Part shown: positions 8,145-17,930 of the stretch, piece after piece
How positions within the stretch are numbered: the first letter of the stretch is position 1
How the letters are laid out: each line of letters begins with the position of its first letter
Assembly (NCBI GenBank): GCA_905214995.1
Contig: CAJMOT010000005.1
Location: 1-33,495, forward strand
DNA from: an uncultured bacterium
GTDB taxonomy: Bacteria; Verrucomicrobiota; Verrucomicrobiia; Opitutales; Intestinicryptomonadaceae
DNA length: 33,495 bases
Reading direction: 5' to 3'
The notes under the pieces: model-generated
What the model was told of the DNA's origin: nothing
Databases searched by the model: none
Seen by the model: the letters and a program-made list of their open reading frames with translations, nothing else
Program-made: the position numbers and the translations under genes

Positions 8145-8173
8145 CAAAAAAGCTCCCGTGCTGCGGGAGCTTT
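8145..8173 (-). terminator. Terminator of the ferritin gene
   Basis: The stem AGCTCCCG (8151-8158) with CGGGAGCT (8164-8171), extended by A-T pairs, has a 5-base loop. On the minus strand it runs into TTTTTT, 36 bases after the ferritin stop. Confidence 0.8.
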
Positions 8174-8208
8174 CTTAGCGTCGGCGCGCCGCGCGCGCGA
8201 GGTTCCGG

Positions 8209-8706
8209 CTATTCGGCGCGCTTGCCGGCCCAGCTGTCTACGCCCATGACGAGCTTTTTGTCGTCGCCGGCGAATTCGAGGGCGCGGACGAATTGGAAGG
8301 CGTTGTTTTCCTCCTCGACCTGCTCTTTGAGGAACCACGCGAGGAAATCGCAGGTCACCCTGTCCTTGTCCTCCTCGGCGGCGTCGCAGATTTTTTCAAT
8401 CTGGGCGGTCACTTTCAGCTCGTGCTCGTAGGCGGCTTTGAAACCGTCGAGCGGCGAGGCGAAAACGTCGGTTTCGGGCTTCCGGACATCCGAAAACTTG
8501 AACTGCGCCCCCCTTTCTACGAGGTATTCGTAGATCTTGTCCGCGTGCTCCATTTCCTCTTTGGCCTGCATGCGCATCCATTTGGCGACGCCCTGGTACG
8601 GCGTAAGCCTCATGCTCGCGCTTATGGCGAAGTATATGTGGGCCGCGTACAGTTCGTTGTAAAACTGTTCGTTGAGCAGATCCGACACTCTCTTGGTTAT
8701 TTTCAT
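8209..8706 (-). CDS. ftnA: Non-haem ferritin
   Basis: 165 residues, the normal length of bacterial FtnA. It oxidises Fe(II) and stores it as a mineral in a cytoplasmic 24-subunit shell. Ferroxidase-type residues are in place: E18 in NEQFYNELYAAH, E51 and H54 in AKEEMEHADK, and the later glutamates in HELKVTAQI and FLKEQVEEEN. The four-helix layout is complete, so it should be active. No haem-ligand methionine motif of bacterioferritin is evident. The start at 8706 is supported by an AAGGA ribosome site just upstream and a TATAAT box at 8739-8744. A terminator follows the stop. It stands alone, with a recombinase remnant upstream on the same strand. Confidence 0.9.
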   Translation of the reverse strand: MKITKRVSDLLNEQFYNELYAAHIYFAISASMRLTPYQGVAKWMRMQAKEEMEHADKIYEYLVERGAQFKFSDVRKPETDVFASPLDGFKAAYEHELKVTAQIEKICDAAEEDKDRVTCDFLAWFLKEQVEEENNAFQFVRALEFAGDDKKLVMGVDSWAGKRAE

Positions 8707-8738
8707 GATTATTCCTTTTTTTGCGTAAAATTATCCGG

Positions 8739-8744
8739 ATTATA
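8739..8744 (-). promoter_or_regulatory. Putative -10 box of the ferritin promoter
   Basis: A perfect TATAAT on the minus strand lies about 33 bases before the ferritin ATG. The -35 is weak (GATTCA or GGATTC at 16-17 bases), so an activator or regulator may be involved. I see no convincing Fur box. Confidence 0.35.
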
Positions 8745-8778
8745 ATTGCATATTAATGATTGAATCCGGCCTCGGAAG

Positions 8779-9168
8779 TCAAGAAAAGATTGAGAAATTC
8801 GGAAGCCCCGGTGGGACTACGGGCGCTTTTTCCGGCGCGGCGCTCCTGCCCAAAAATATCGAGAGCGTCCTGCTGCACACGTTGAGCAGGCGGGAGATTT
8901 CCGACTTGCTCAAACCCGCGCGGATATAGCTTTCTATCAGCTCCTCCTTGCCGGAGAGCATCAGCCTCTTGGCGCTGCTGCCCTTCGGCCTGCCGAGCGG
9001 CAGCCCGTCGTCCCTGCGGCGGGCGAGAGCCTCCTTGGCGCGCTGGGATATCAGGTTGCGCTCGATCTCCGCCGACAGTCCGAGCGCGAACGCCAGAACC
9101 TTGGAATTTATGTTGTCGCAAAGCTCGTAATTTTCCTTGACGGCTATTATCTTTACGAGACGCTCCAT
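8779..9168 (-). pseudogene. Truncated serine recombinase (resolvase/invertase), C-terminal part
   Basis: 129 residues match the second half of a resolvase/invertase of the Mpi/Hin type: IIAVKENYELCDNINSK, then the E-helix run LSAEIERNLISQRAKEAL, the linker LGRPKGS, and a C-terminal helix-turn-helix (ELIESYIRAGLSKSEISRLLNVCSRTLSIFL). The N-terminal ~70-90 residues, with the catalytic serine (Y-x-R-V-S-T) and arginines, are absent, and I do not see them in other frames just upstream. The C terminus carries an odd tail (PVVPPGLPNFSIFS), suggesting the end is also altered. It cannot catalyse strand exchange; it may still bind DNA. It is most likely the relic of a mobile element. Confidence 0.65.
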
Positions 9169-9393
9169 GCAAATATGCGTTTTACCTTTGGAAAGACTTG
9201 GCGAGACAGGCGCAATCCCGCGATTATTGCATGACGCTTAAATGTTAAGCCGCATTTCGGCAATTTTTTATGCCCGGGACGCGCGGGCGAAAAAAATGCG
9301 GGCAGGAATAGGCAATTTTTTGAAAGTAATATGTATTTACCGAGCGCGGGCAAAGGGATAAAATCAAACCCGCAAAAAAAGAAAGGACCGCTT

Positions 9394-10386
9394 ATGAACA
9401 GAAAGGAATTCATCAAGGGAACTCTAATGGCGGCAGTCGCCGCGGCCGCCCCCGCGAGGGGATTTTCGGAGGCGATTTCAAAAGTCGGGGCAAACGGGCC
9501 GAAGGTCTATTTTACGAAAGACATATCGCCCCGCGGGCTGCTTGCGGCGTACAAGGCGCTCGGTTTCGACGCGCGCGGAAAGGTGGCGGTAAAATTCCAC
9601 TCGGGCGAGCCCGGGGGACACAATTTTCTGACGCCAGACTTCATTAAGCCCGTCGTCGACTATGTCCGCGGGACGCTCGTGGAGTGCAACACCGCGTATC
9701 CGGGCAGGCGGAATACGACCGAAAAACACGCCAAGGCGATAGAGGAGCACGGCTTCCCGAAAATCGCGCCCGTCGACATAATGGACGCCGACGGAGACAT
9801 GGAGCTTCCGGTGCCCGGCGGGTTGCAAATAAAAAAGAATTTCGTGGGAAAGCGCTTCGCGGACTACGACTCCGTAGTAGTGCTATCGCACTTCAAAGGG
9901 CACCAGATGGGAGGTTTCGGAGGCGCGCTCAAAAACATTTCCATAGGGATCGCCTCGTCGCACGGCAAGGCCTACATCCACGGGGCCGGCGACCCGAACC
10001 ACATGTGGGACTGCGAGCAGAACAAGTTTCTCGAATCCATGGCGGACGCGTGCAAGTCGGTTGTGGATTTCAAGAAGGGCGCGCTGGCGTACGTGAGCGC
10101 GATGAAAAACCTTTCGATAGACTGCGACTGCAACAACCACCCCGCCACCCCCGAAATGGCCGACATAGGCATTCTCGCCTCGCTCGACCCCGTCGCCCTC
10201 GACCAGGCCTGCGCGGATCTGGTCTACGCCTCCAAAGACCCGGGCAAAGCCTCGCTCATAAGGCGGATGGAATCGCTGAACGCCGTCCACATTCTCGAAG
10301 CCGCGGAAAGGCTCGGGATAGGCTCGCGCAAATATTCGCTCGTCGGGCTCGACGGATCGGAACTCAAAGCGGGGGACATAGCGTGA
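9394..10386 (+). CDS. Exported DUF362 domain protein
   Basis: 330 residues from the ATG at 9394, chosen for the GAAAGGA ribosome site 6 bases upstream and because it opens a signal peptide. The signal begins NRKEFIKG, a Tat-like motif with R-K instead of R-R, followed by a hydrophobic Ala-rich stretch ending ARGFSEA. The rest is a DUF362 domain: VAVKFHSGEPG, VECNTAYPGRR, VVLSHFKGHQMGGFGGALKN, then CDCNNHPATPEMADIGIL and DPVALDQACADLV. The domain occurs in proteins that often carry a separate 4Fe-4S ferredoxin module, which is missing here; the CDC motif may bind a metal. The substrate is unknown. Its stop overlaps the GTG start of the flavodoxin gene, so they are co-translated and probably work together in an envelope redox process. 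Confidence 0.8.
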   Translation: MNRKEFIKGTLMAAVAAAAPARGFSEAISKVGANGPKVYFTKDISPRGLLAAYKALGFDARGKVAVKFHSGEPGGHNFLTPDFIKPVVDYVRGTLVECNTAYPGRRNTTEKHAKAIEEHGFPKIAPVDIMDADGDMELPVPGGLQIKKNFVGKRFADYDSVVVLSHFKGHQMGGFGGALKNISIGIASSHGKAYIHGAGDPNHMWDCEQNKFLESMADACKSVVDFKKGALAYVSAMKNLSIDCDCNNHPATPEMADIGILASLDPVALDQACADLVYASKDPGKASLIRRMESLNAVHILEAAERLGIGSRKYSLVGLDGSELKAGDIA

Positions 10387-10934
10387 ACAGGTCGGATTTT
10401 TTGAAGGCGATTCTGCCGATTGCCGCGGTCTCGGCGTTTGCGGAAACTGCTCCCGCGCGCAAGACCGCCGTCGTGTTTTACTCGTGGAGCGGAAACACGC
10501 GCGAGTTTGCGCGCGCCATAGGAGAGGCGGCCGGCGCGGACGTGTTCGAACTCGAGCCCAAGACAAAATACTCCGACAATTACGGCGTCGTCGTCAAGCA
10601 GGCCAAGCGCGAGCTCGAAGAGCAGTACAAGCCGCCGCTCAATTCCCTTCCCGACATGTCCAAATACGCTGCCGTGTATTTGGGCACGCCGAACTGGTGG
10701 GGCACCATGTCGTCGCCCGTGAGGACTTTTGTAGCGTCCGGCGCGCTCGAAGAAAAGCGGATTATCCCGTTTATCACCCACAGGGGCAGCCGCTGGGGGA
10801 ATTTTCCGGCGGATCTTAGAAAGGCGTGCCCGAAATCCGAAATCGCGGATGGCATGGCGCTCTGGGGCGATTCCGTAAAAAAAGCCTCCGCGCGGCGCGA
10901 CATTGCCGCATGGGCGAAAAAATCCGCCGTATAA
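10383..10934 (+). CDS. Exported flavodoxin
   Basis: 183 residues from a GTG start that overlaps the DUF362 stop (GTGA). This start gives an N-terminal export signal (MNRSDFLKAILPIAAVSAFA) with likely cleavage after AFA, and NRSDFLK again resembles a Tat motif lacking the second arginine. The mature part is a flavodoxin: VVFYSWSGNTREFA holds the FMN phosphate loop (about residues 33-39), YLGTPNWWGTMSSPVRTF the second flavin loop, and FITHRGSRWGNFP the third. Flavodoxins are electron carriers that normally stay in the cytoplasm; an FMN protein would probably need the Tat route. It could shuttle electrons to or from the DUF362 partner. The fold is certain; export is inferred from the N terminus. 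Confidence 0.8.
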   Translation: MNRSDFLKAILPIAAVSAFAETAPARKTAVVFYSWSGNTREFARAIGEAAGADVFELEPKTKYSDNYGVVVKQAKRELEEQYKPPLNSLPDMSKYAAVYLGTPNWWGTMSSPVRTFVASGALEEKRIIPFITHRGSRWGNFPADLRKACPKSEIADGMALWGDSVKKASARRDIAAWAKKSAV

Positions 10935-10943
10935 ATTTTCAAG

Positions 10944-11495
10944 ATGCAGACTATGAAATCCAAAAAAATTCTGGTGATTTCCTCGAGCCCGAGGCGCAAC
11001 GGGAACTCCGACGCCATGTGCGACGAGTTCGTAAGGGGTGCGCTCGACGCCGGACATTCCGCCGAGAAAATCTTTTTGGGCGACTTGAAAATCGGCTATT
11101 GCAGGGGATGCGAAACGTGCAGCAGCCTGCGCAAGCCGTGCCCGCAAAAAGACGACGCGGCGAAAGCGATAGGCGCCATGATCTCTTCCGACGTCATAGT
11201 CCTCGCCACCCCCGCCTATTTCTACACGATGAGCGCCCAGCTCAAGACTCTGATAGACAGGTGCTGCGGAGACTACGAAAAAATGTCCGGAAAGGAGTTT
11301 TATTTCATAATAACCGCGGCGGACTCCGAGCGCGAAAATATGGAGAGGGTGGTGTCGTCGCTGAACGGATTTCTCGACTGCCTCGACAGCCCGAGACTCA
11401 AAGGCGCAATAATGGGGCTTGGAGTATGGCACGCGGGCGAAATAAAGGGCTCTCCCGCTCTGGAAGAGGCCTACCGCGCCGGCCGGCTTTGCTGA
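10944..11495 (+). CDS. NAD(P)H-dependent FMN reductase-like flavoprotein
   Basis: 183 residues; a Met four codons in (10953) is an alternative start. ILVISSSPRRNGNSDAM is the FMN phosphate-binding loop of the NADPH-dependent FMN reductase family, and ATPAYFYTMSAQLKTLIDR is the usual second flavin loop. A cysteine-rich run, YCRGCETCSSLRKPCPQKDD, sits where iron-sulfur flavoproteins and related reductases have their conserved C-x2-C motif. There is no signal peptide, so it is cytoplasmic. It begins 9 bases after the exported flavodoxin, so the three genes probably form one operon. It may feed electrons from NAD(P)H or simply reduce quinones or flavins; the physiological acceptor is unknown. Confidence 0.8.
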   Translation: MQTMKSKKILVISSSPRRNGNSDAMCDEFVRGALDAGHSAEKIFLGDLKIGYCRGCETCSSLRKPCPQKDDAAKAIGAMISSDVIVLATPAYFYTMSAQLKTLIDRCCGDYEKMSGKEFYFIITAADSERENMERVVSSLNGFLDCLDSPRLKGAIMGLGVWHAGEIKGSPALEEAYRAGRLC

Positions 11496-11913
11496 TTGCG
11501 CCGCGCGAAATTAAAATTGTGCGTTTTTTTTTGGGAATATCCGCCGCCGCGGGTGCGCGTTATATTCGGCAGACGGCGGATTCCTGAAATTTTTCCGCCC
11601 GCAATATGCGCCGTCACGCCGGAGGATATTCCGCTGCCGCGCCGTTTCACCGCCCGCGCTCTACTGCGGAAGATAGTTATAAATGCCGGTTTTCCGCCGC
11701 GCGCGGCGCGCCCGCGCAATTCGTCAGCGCAATATCCGAATGCGCCAGCTTTTGCGTTTTGCCCGAAATCTCCTTCGGGGCGCGCCCCGAAAACGAAACC
11801 GTGCGGGCAAAGCCGCACTATCCCGGCCAAAGCCAAGCTTGCGGCGCGCCTTTTCGCATTGTTATGGAGACAAACGCCGCCGAGCGGCAGGCGATGGCGT
11901 TTCAATGCCCCCT
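11496..11913. other. Intergenic region between convergent genes, no gene seen
   Basis: Frames here give only low-complexity Arg/Ala-rich translations. It contains an 18-bp perfect palindrome (TTCGGGGCGCGCCCCGAA, 11774-11791) and a small hairpin (GTGCGG 11801-11806 with CCGCAC 11813-11818), neither followed by a T run. A decamer CCGCAATATG at 11599-11608 also occurs near 7101 and 30496. Confidence 0.4.
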
Positions 11914-12891
11914 CTACCGGATTGATTCAGACATTTCCAGCATCCGCTCTATGGGTTTGCGGGCGCGTTCCATCGCGTCTTCGGGCAGCTCGATCCGCGG
12001 CTCGAGGTCTTCGAGGCATTTGAGGAGCTTTTCGGGCGTGTTCATCAGCATGTTCTTGCAATGCTGGGCGGGCTTGCCGGAAGAGGTCGCCGCTATGAAA
12101 GTTTTGTCCGGAATTTCGCGGCGCAGCCTGTGCGCCATTTCCACAACGGTGGCGATTATGAATTTGTCCGACGGGTTTTCTCGGCAAAATTTTATCATCT
12201 TTTCCGTGCTGCAAACGCAGTCGGCGACGTCGCGCACCTCCTTGGGGCACTCGGGATGGCAGACGAGCGGCGCGCCGTCAAAAGCCCTTTTTATGTCGGC
12301 GAGCTCTTTTGCCTTGTATTGCGTGTGCGCCCAGCAGTAGCCGTCCCACAGAATCATTTTGCGCCCCGTCTGCTCCATTATCCACGAGCCGAGATGCTTG
12401 TCGGGGCAGAATATTATCTCCTGTTCCGGCGGAATCTGTTTTACGATTTCGAGCGCGTTGCCGCTCGTGCATATTATGTCGCTGATCTCCTTTACGCCCG
12501 CGCTGCAATTTATGTACGAAATCACTATCGCTTCCGGGTGTTTTTTCTTGAAAATGGCGAGCTCCACGGGCTCGCAGAGCTCTTCGAGCGTGCAGCCCGC
12601 CGCGCGGTCGGGCAGCACCACCGTCTTCTCGGGGTTGAGGATTTTGGCGGTCTCCGCCATGAAGTCCACGCCCGCAAACGCGATGACTTTCGCGCCGGTT
12701 TTCTTGGCCTCCCTCGACAGCCCGAGCGAGTCCCCCACATAGTCAGCGACTTCCTGAATCTCGCGGCATACGTAGTTGTGCGCGAGTATCACGGCGCCGC
12801 GCCGTTCTTTCATTTCGAGAATCCGCTTTTGGACGCCGGTCAGCTCCGGCGCGGGGCATTTGTCAAGTGGCGGGAAAACTATCGCTTGCAT
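11914..12891 (-). CDS. nadA: Quinolinate synthase
   Basis: 325 residues, normal for NadA. It condenses iminoaspartate with dihydroxyacetone phosphate to quinolinate, the second step of de novo NAD synthesis, in the cytoplasm, using a 4Fe-4S cluster. Motifs: ILAHNYV (H38, N39, Y40), GDSLGLSREA, DRAAGCTLEEL with cluster Cys100, SYINCSAGVKEISD, ILWDGYCWAHTQY with the second cluster cysteine, CHPECPKEVRDVAD, EMAHRLRREIPDK and the third cysteine in HCKNMLMNTPEKL. The ATG at 12891 fits the conserved N terminus; a longer frame to 13134 has an implausible basic leader. No nadB or nadC lies in the window. Nothing indicates loss of function. Confidence 0.93.
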   Translation of the reverse strand: MQAIVFPPLDKCPAPELTGVQKRILEMKERRGAVILAHNYVCREIQEVADYVGDSLGLSREAKKTGAKVIAFAGVDFMAETAKILNPEKTVVLPDRAAGCTLEELCEPVELAIFKKKHPEAIVISYINCSAGVKEISDIICTSGNALEIVKQIPPEQEIIFCPDKHLGSWIMEQTGRKMILWDGYCWAHTQYKAKELADIKRAFDGAPLVCHPECPKEVRDVADCVCSTEKMIKFCRENPSDKFIIATVVEMAHRLRREIPDKTFIAATSSGKPAQHCKNMLMNTPEKLLKCLEDLEPRIELPEDAMERARKPIERMLEMSESIR

Positions 12892-13232
12892 CGTATATCG
12901 TTTTAAACTGCCGATATTTTCGGCTCGGCCGAATTTTGTCAAGATATATGGGGAGGAGCGTCGAAGGGAAAAATGCGCCGATATGCGGCAAGCGGCAATG
13001 CGAATCGCAGCGCGGACGCGGAGGAAAGGAAGCTGCCAAGCTTGCGGAAAATTTGCCTTTTTAAGTCGCGCGGCAACGCCGAAATGGAGGAAGGGGTTTT
13101 TGCGGCGCGGCTCTATATAATATAGCGCGAGCAAATGCCGAGCTCAGCCGGATAAATTCCGGCGAGATCCGCCGGACGGATTTCCGCGGTTTTTTTGCGC
13201 CAGCGCGGGCGGTGTGCGCCCGCATGTGCCAT

Positions 13233-13255
13233 AATGTCGCACATTGTGTGACATT
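13233..13255. promoter_or_regulatory. Operator-like palindrome upstream of dnaK
   Basis: AATGTCGCACA and TGTGTGACATT form an inverted repeat with one mismatch around a single central base. It lies about 42 bases before the putative -35 and 136 bases before the dnaK start. The regulator is unknown. Confidence 0.45.
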
Positions 13256-13296
13256 GGGGCTGCGGCGCGCGGGGGAGGAAATTCGCGCGGAAATTT

Positions 13297-13325
13297 TTGT
13301 CTTTTATTAACTGTTTGAATAATAT
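13297..13325 (+). promoter_or_regulatory. Putative vegetative promoter of dnaK
   Basis: TTGTCT (13297-13302) and TAATAT (13320-13325) are separated by exactly 17 bases in an AT-rich patch. Each box matches the consensus at four of six positions. The transcript would start near 13332, giving a leader of about 59 bases. Confidence 0.45.
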
Positions 13326-13360
13326 GTTAATGCTGCAATTTGCCGCATTTCTCCGAATTT

Positions 13361-13376
13361 TGGCACGGCGAATGCT
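13361..13376 (+). promoter_or_regulatory. Sigma-54-like element just before dnaK
   Basis: TGGCACG-N4-ATGCT has the GG-N10-GC spacing of a -24/-12 promoter (GG 13362-13363, GC 13374-13375). The start of transcription would fall only a few bases before the dnaK ATG, leaving almost no leader, so this may be chance. Confidence 0.2.
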
Positions 13377-13390
13377 TCACTTTATGGCAT

Positions 13391-15343
<1,953 letters not shown>

Positions 15344-15354
15344 CGGAGGCCGCC

Positions 15355-15390
15355 CCGCTTCCGGCAGAAAGCGCCGGAGGCGGAGCTTTT
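15355..15390 (+). terminator. Hairpin between dnaK and groES
   Basis: CCGCTTCCGGC (15355-15365) pairs with GCCGGAGGCGG (15373-15383), with one G-T pair, and is followed by AGCTTTTGTCTTT. It may end most dnaK transcripts or only attenuate them before groES. Confidence 0.55.
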
Positions 15391-15469
15391 GTCTTTGCAG
15401 GCGGCCGGAAATGTGAGAGTATGGCCGAACGTTTGAATTTCCATTGAAAAAACAATAACGCAAAAAACT

Positions 15470-15766
15470 ATGGCAAAAGTAAACATCCAACCCCTTGGCG
15501 ACAGAGTGCTCGTCAAGCAAATCGAAGAAAAAGAACAAGTGAAGGGCGGCATCATAATCCCCGATTCCGCCAAGGAAAAATCGCAGGAAGCCACGGTTGT
15601 CGCCGTCGGCCTCGGCCGCACGCTCGACGACGGAAAGCGCTCCTCTTTCGACGTAAAAGTCGGCGACAGGGTGCTCATCTCCAAGTACGGCGGCACAGAA
15701 GTGACGTTCAACGGCGACAAGTACATGCTCCTGCGCGAAGACGACATCGTCGCCATCCTCAAATAA
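15470..15766 (+). CDS. groES: Co-chaperonin GroES
   Basis: 98 residues, full length. It forms the heptameric lid of the GroEL chamber in the cytoplasm. IQPLGDRVLVKQIEEKEQVKGGIIIPDSAKEKSQ contains the N-terminal strand and the mobile loop with its GGIIIPD tip; GDRVLISKYGGTEV and the final DDIVAILK are typical. It starts 126 bases after dnaK and ends 21 bases before groEL. Confidence 0.97.
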   Translation: MAKVNIQPLGDRVLVKQIEEKEQVKGGIIIPDSAKEKSQEATVVAVGLGRTLDDGKRSSFDVKVGDRVLISKYGGTEVTFNGDKYMLLREDDIVAILK

Positions 15767-15787
15767 CTTCAAAACTGAAAGAAAAAT

Positions 15788-17419
15788 ATGGCTAAGCAAA
15801 TTATTTTCGACGAAACGGCCCGCAAGAAGATTCTCTCGGGCGTCACGATCCTAGCAAAGGCGGTCAAGGCGACCCTCGGGCCCAAAGGCCGCAATGTCGT
15901 CATCGACAAAAAATACGGCGCGCCCCTCATCACCAAGGACGGCGTGAGCGTCGCCAAGGAAATCGAGCTCGAAGACGCCTTTGAAAACATGGGCGCCCAG
16001 ATGGTCAAGGAAGTCGCCAACAAGACCTCCGACAACGCCGGCGACGGCACCACGACCGCCACGGTTCTCGCGGAGGCGATCTACCGCGAAGGCCTGCGCA
16101 ACGTTGCGGCGGGTTCGAACCCGATCTTCGTAAAGCGCGGCATAGACAAAGCCGTCGAAGCCGCCGTCAAGGAGCTCGCCAAGAACTCCAAGCCCGTCAA
16201 GGACAGCGAGGAAATCCGCCAGGTCGCGACGGTCTCCGCCAACTGGGACAGGGAGATCGGCGACATCATCGCAGAGGCGATGAACAAGGTCGGAAAGGAC
16301 GGCACCATCACCGTCGAAGAGGCGAAGACTATCGAAACCTCCCTCGACGTGGTTGAAGGCATGCAGTTCGACAAGGGCTACCTCTCGCCCTACTTCGTCA
16401 CCAACGCCGACAACATGGAGTGCGTCCTTGAAGACGCCTACATTCTCATCCACGAGAAGAAGATTTCCAACCTCAACGAACTCCTCCCGATTCTCCAGGC
16501 GGTCGCCAAGACCGGCAAGCCGCTCATGGTCATCGCCGAGGACGTCGAAGGCGAAGCCCTCGCGGCGTTGGTCGTCAACAAGCTGCGCGGCGTGCTCAAC
16601 GTTTGCGCGGTGAAGGCCCCGGGATTCGGCGACAGGCGCAAGGCAATGCTCGAGGACATCGCCATTCTCACCAACGGCCGCTGCATAACCGAAGACCTCG
16701 GCATCAAGCTTGAAAACATCCAGCTCGCCGACCTCGGCAAGGCGAAGCGCATCACCGTCGGCAAGGAAAACACGACGATCGTCGAGGGCGCCGGCAAGTC
16801 CGCCGACATTCAGGCGCGCGTAAAGCAGCTGCGCAAGGCCATTGAGGAAACCACTTCCGACTATGACCGCGAAAAGCTCCAGGAGCGTCTCGCGAAGCTC
16901 GCGGGCGGGGTTGCCGTCATCAATATCGGCGCTGCCACCGAACCCGAGATGAAGGAAAAGAAGGCGCGCGTAGACGACGCCCTCCACGCGACCCGCGCGG
17001 CCGTAGAAGAAGGCATCAGCGCGGGCGGCGGCGTCGCCCTCCTGCGCACGGCTTCCGCCATCGACAAGCTCGAGCTCGAAGGCGACGAGGAAATCGGCGC
17101 GCAGATAGTCCGCCGCGCTATAGAGTCCCCCCTGCGCCAACTCTGCGCCAACGCGGGCGAAGAAGGCGCGCTCGTCGTCAAGGAAGTCCTCAAGAGCAAG
17201 GGCAACATGGGCTACAATGTCGCCACCGGAAAGTTTGAAGACCTCTTCAAGGCCGGAGTCGTAGACCCGACCAAGGTGACGCGCTCCGCCCTCCAAAATG
17301 CCGCGAGCGTCGCGAGCCTCCTGCTCACCACTGAGTGCATGATCGCCGACAAGCCCGAGGAAAAGCCGGCCGCTCCCATGGGCGACCCGTCGATGGGCGG
17401 AATGGGCGGAATGATGTAA
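15788..17419 (+). CDS. groEL: Chaperonin GroEL (Hsp60)
   Basis: 543 residues, full length. It is the 14-subunit ATP-driven folding chamber of the cytoplasm. It shows ATLGPKGRNVVIDKKYG, the nucleotide motif GDGTTTATVLAEAI (about residue 85), KAPGFGDRRKAMLEDIA in the apical domain, VDDALHATRAAVEEGI with the hydrolytic aspartate, and a C-terminal GGMGGMM tail. GAPLITKDGVSVAKEI is also conserved. It is co-transcribed with groES. Nothing is missing. The only groEL in this window; other copies elsewhere cannot be excluded. Confidence 0.98.
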   Translation: MAKQIIFDETARKKILSGVTILAKAVKATLGPKGRNVVIDKKYGAPLITKDGVSVAKEIELEDAFENMGAQMVKEVANKTSDNAGDGTTTATVLAEAIYREGLRNVAAGSNPIFVKRGIDKAVEAAVKELAKNSKPVKDSEEIRQVATVSANWDREIGDIIAEAMNKVGKDGTITVEEAKTIETSLDVVEGMQFDKGYLSPYFVTNADNMECVLEDAYILIHEKKISNLNELLPILQAVAKTGKPLMVIAEDVEGEALAALVVNKLRGVLNVCAVKAPGFGDRRKAMLEDIAILTNGRCITEDLGIKLENIQLADLGKAKRITVGKENTTIVEGAGKSADIQARVKQLRKAIEETTSDYDREKLQERLAKLAGGVAVINIGAATEPEMKEKKARVDDALHATRAAVEEGISAGGGVALLRTASAIDKLELEGDEEIGAQIVRRAIESPLRQLCANAGEEGALVVKEVLKSKGNMGYNVATGKFEDLFKAGVVDPTKVTRSALQNAASVASLLLTTECMIADKPEEKPAAPMGDPSMGGMGGMM

Positions 17420-17882
17420 TTCCGCGCGGAAGGCCGATTTTCGGAGATTTTCCCCGCCTCCGCCGCGCCGCCGGCGCAGAACGGGGCGGGATTCCGGAAA
17501 TCTCGCGCTCCTCCCGAAATCCGCGGGCTTCACGCTTTCCGGATTTTGGATGAAAGCGAAGCTTCCGCAGGCCTTGGGCCGTATTTGCCCCCGCAAAAGC
17601 GGGGGCTTTTTTGTTGCGGCATTTTCGGAATATCCATATATTTTTATCAAAAATTACCTAAAATTATTTTATAATTCCGCTTTTGTTCAAGTTTCCAAGA
17701 AAGGCAGACGCGGCGGCTGGCGGCCTCTCTCTCTTTTAAATAAGCGGCACAGGCGTTTGCCGTACAACCGCGCTTGCCCGGCGCGTATGGCCCGTCTGGA
17801 ATTTTTGCGCGCATTCTATCTTGCCGCGTTTCAAGCGGGATTGAATTATTTGCATTTTCCCCTAAAAATATCTTAAAAACGC
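17420..17882. other. Intergenic region between groEL and the tetR-type gene
   Basis: It is GC-rich and hairpin-prone up to the terminator at 17587-17612, then sharply AT-rich (about 17636-17690 and 17840-17880), consistent with a promoter region for the regulator. I support no ORF in it. Confidence 0.4.
17587..17612 (+). terminator. Rho-independent terminator after groEL
   Basis: GCCCCCGC (17587-17594) pairs perfectly with GCGGGGGC (17599-17606) around AAAA and is followed by TTTTTT. It is 167 bases beyond the groEL stop. Confidence 0.8.
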
Positions 17883-17914
17883 TTGACAAACCAAACGATT
17901 AAACCATTTGGTTT
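17883..17914 (+). promoter_or_regulatory. Promoter and probable autoregulatory operator of the tetR-type gene
   Basis: A consensus TTGACA lies at 17883-17888. Overlapping its end is a perfect 8-bp inverted repeat, AAACCAAA (17888-17895) and TTTGGTTT (17907-17914), with an 11-base spacer. The -10 is not clear. A dimeric repressor bound here would block transcription of the following gene, which is a TetR-family regulator starting 16 bases later. Confidence 0.55.
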
Positions 17915-17930
17915 ATGAAATATTTTTTTA

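Larger units (their letters stand above)
12892..13390. other. Divergent intergenic region between nadA and dnaK
   Basis: About 500 bases without a supported gene. It holds an operator-like palindrome (13233-13255), a vegetative-type promoter (13297-13325) and a sigma-54-like element (13361-13376), all on the dnaK side. An AT island CTATATAATATAG at 13112-13124 reads as a -10-like box on both strands, without clear -35 partners. No CIRCE element (TTAGCACTC repeat) is present. Confidence 0.5.

Noticed and set aside
11872..11902. Possible nadA terminator
   Set aside because: The AAACGCC/GGCGTTT stem is real but no T run follows it on the minus strand.
12892..13390. CIRCE heat-shock element
   Set aside because: I looked for TTAGCACTC-N9-GAGTGCTAA before dnaK and before groES and found neither arm.
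15851..17650. 599-codon open frame antisense to groEL
   Set aside because: Same cause: codon bias of groEL leaves the opposite frame open.
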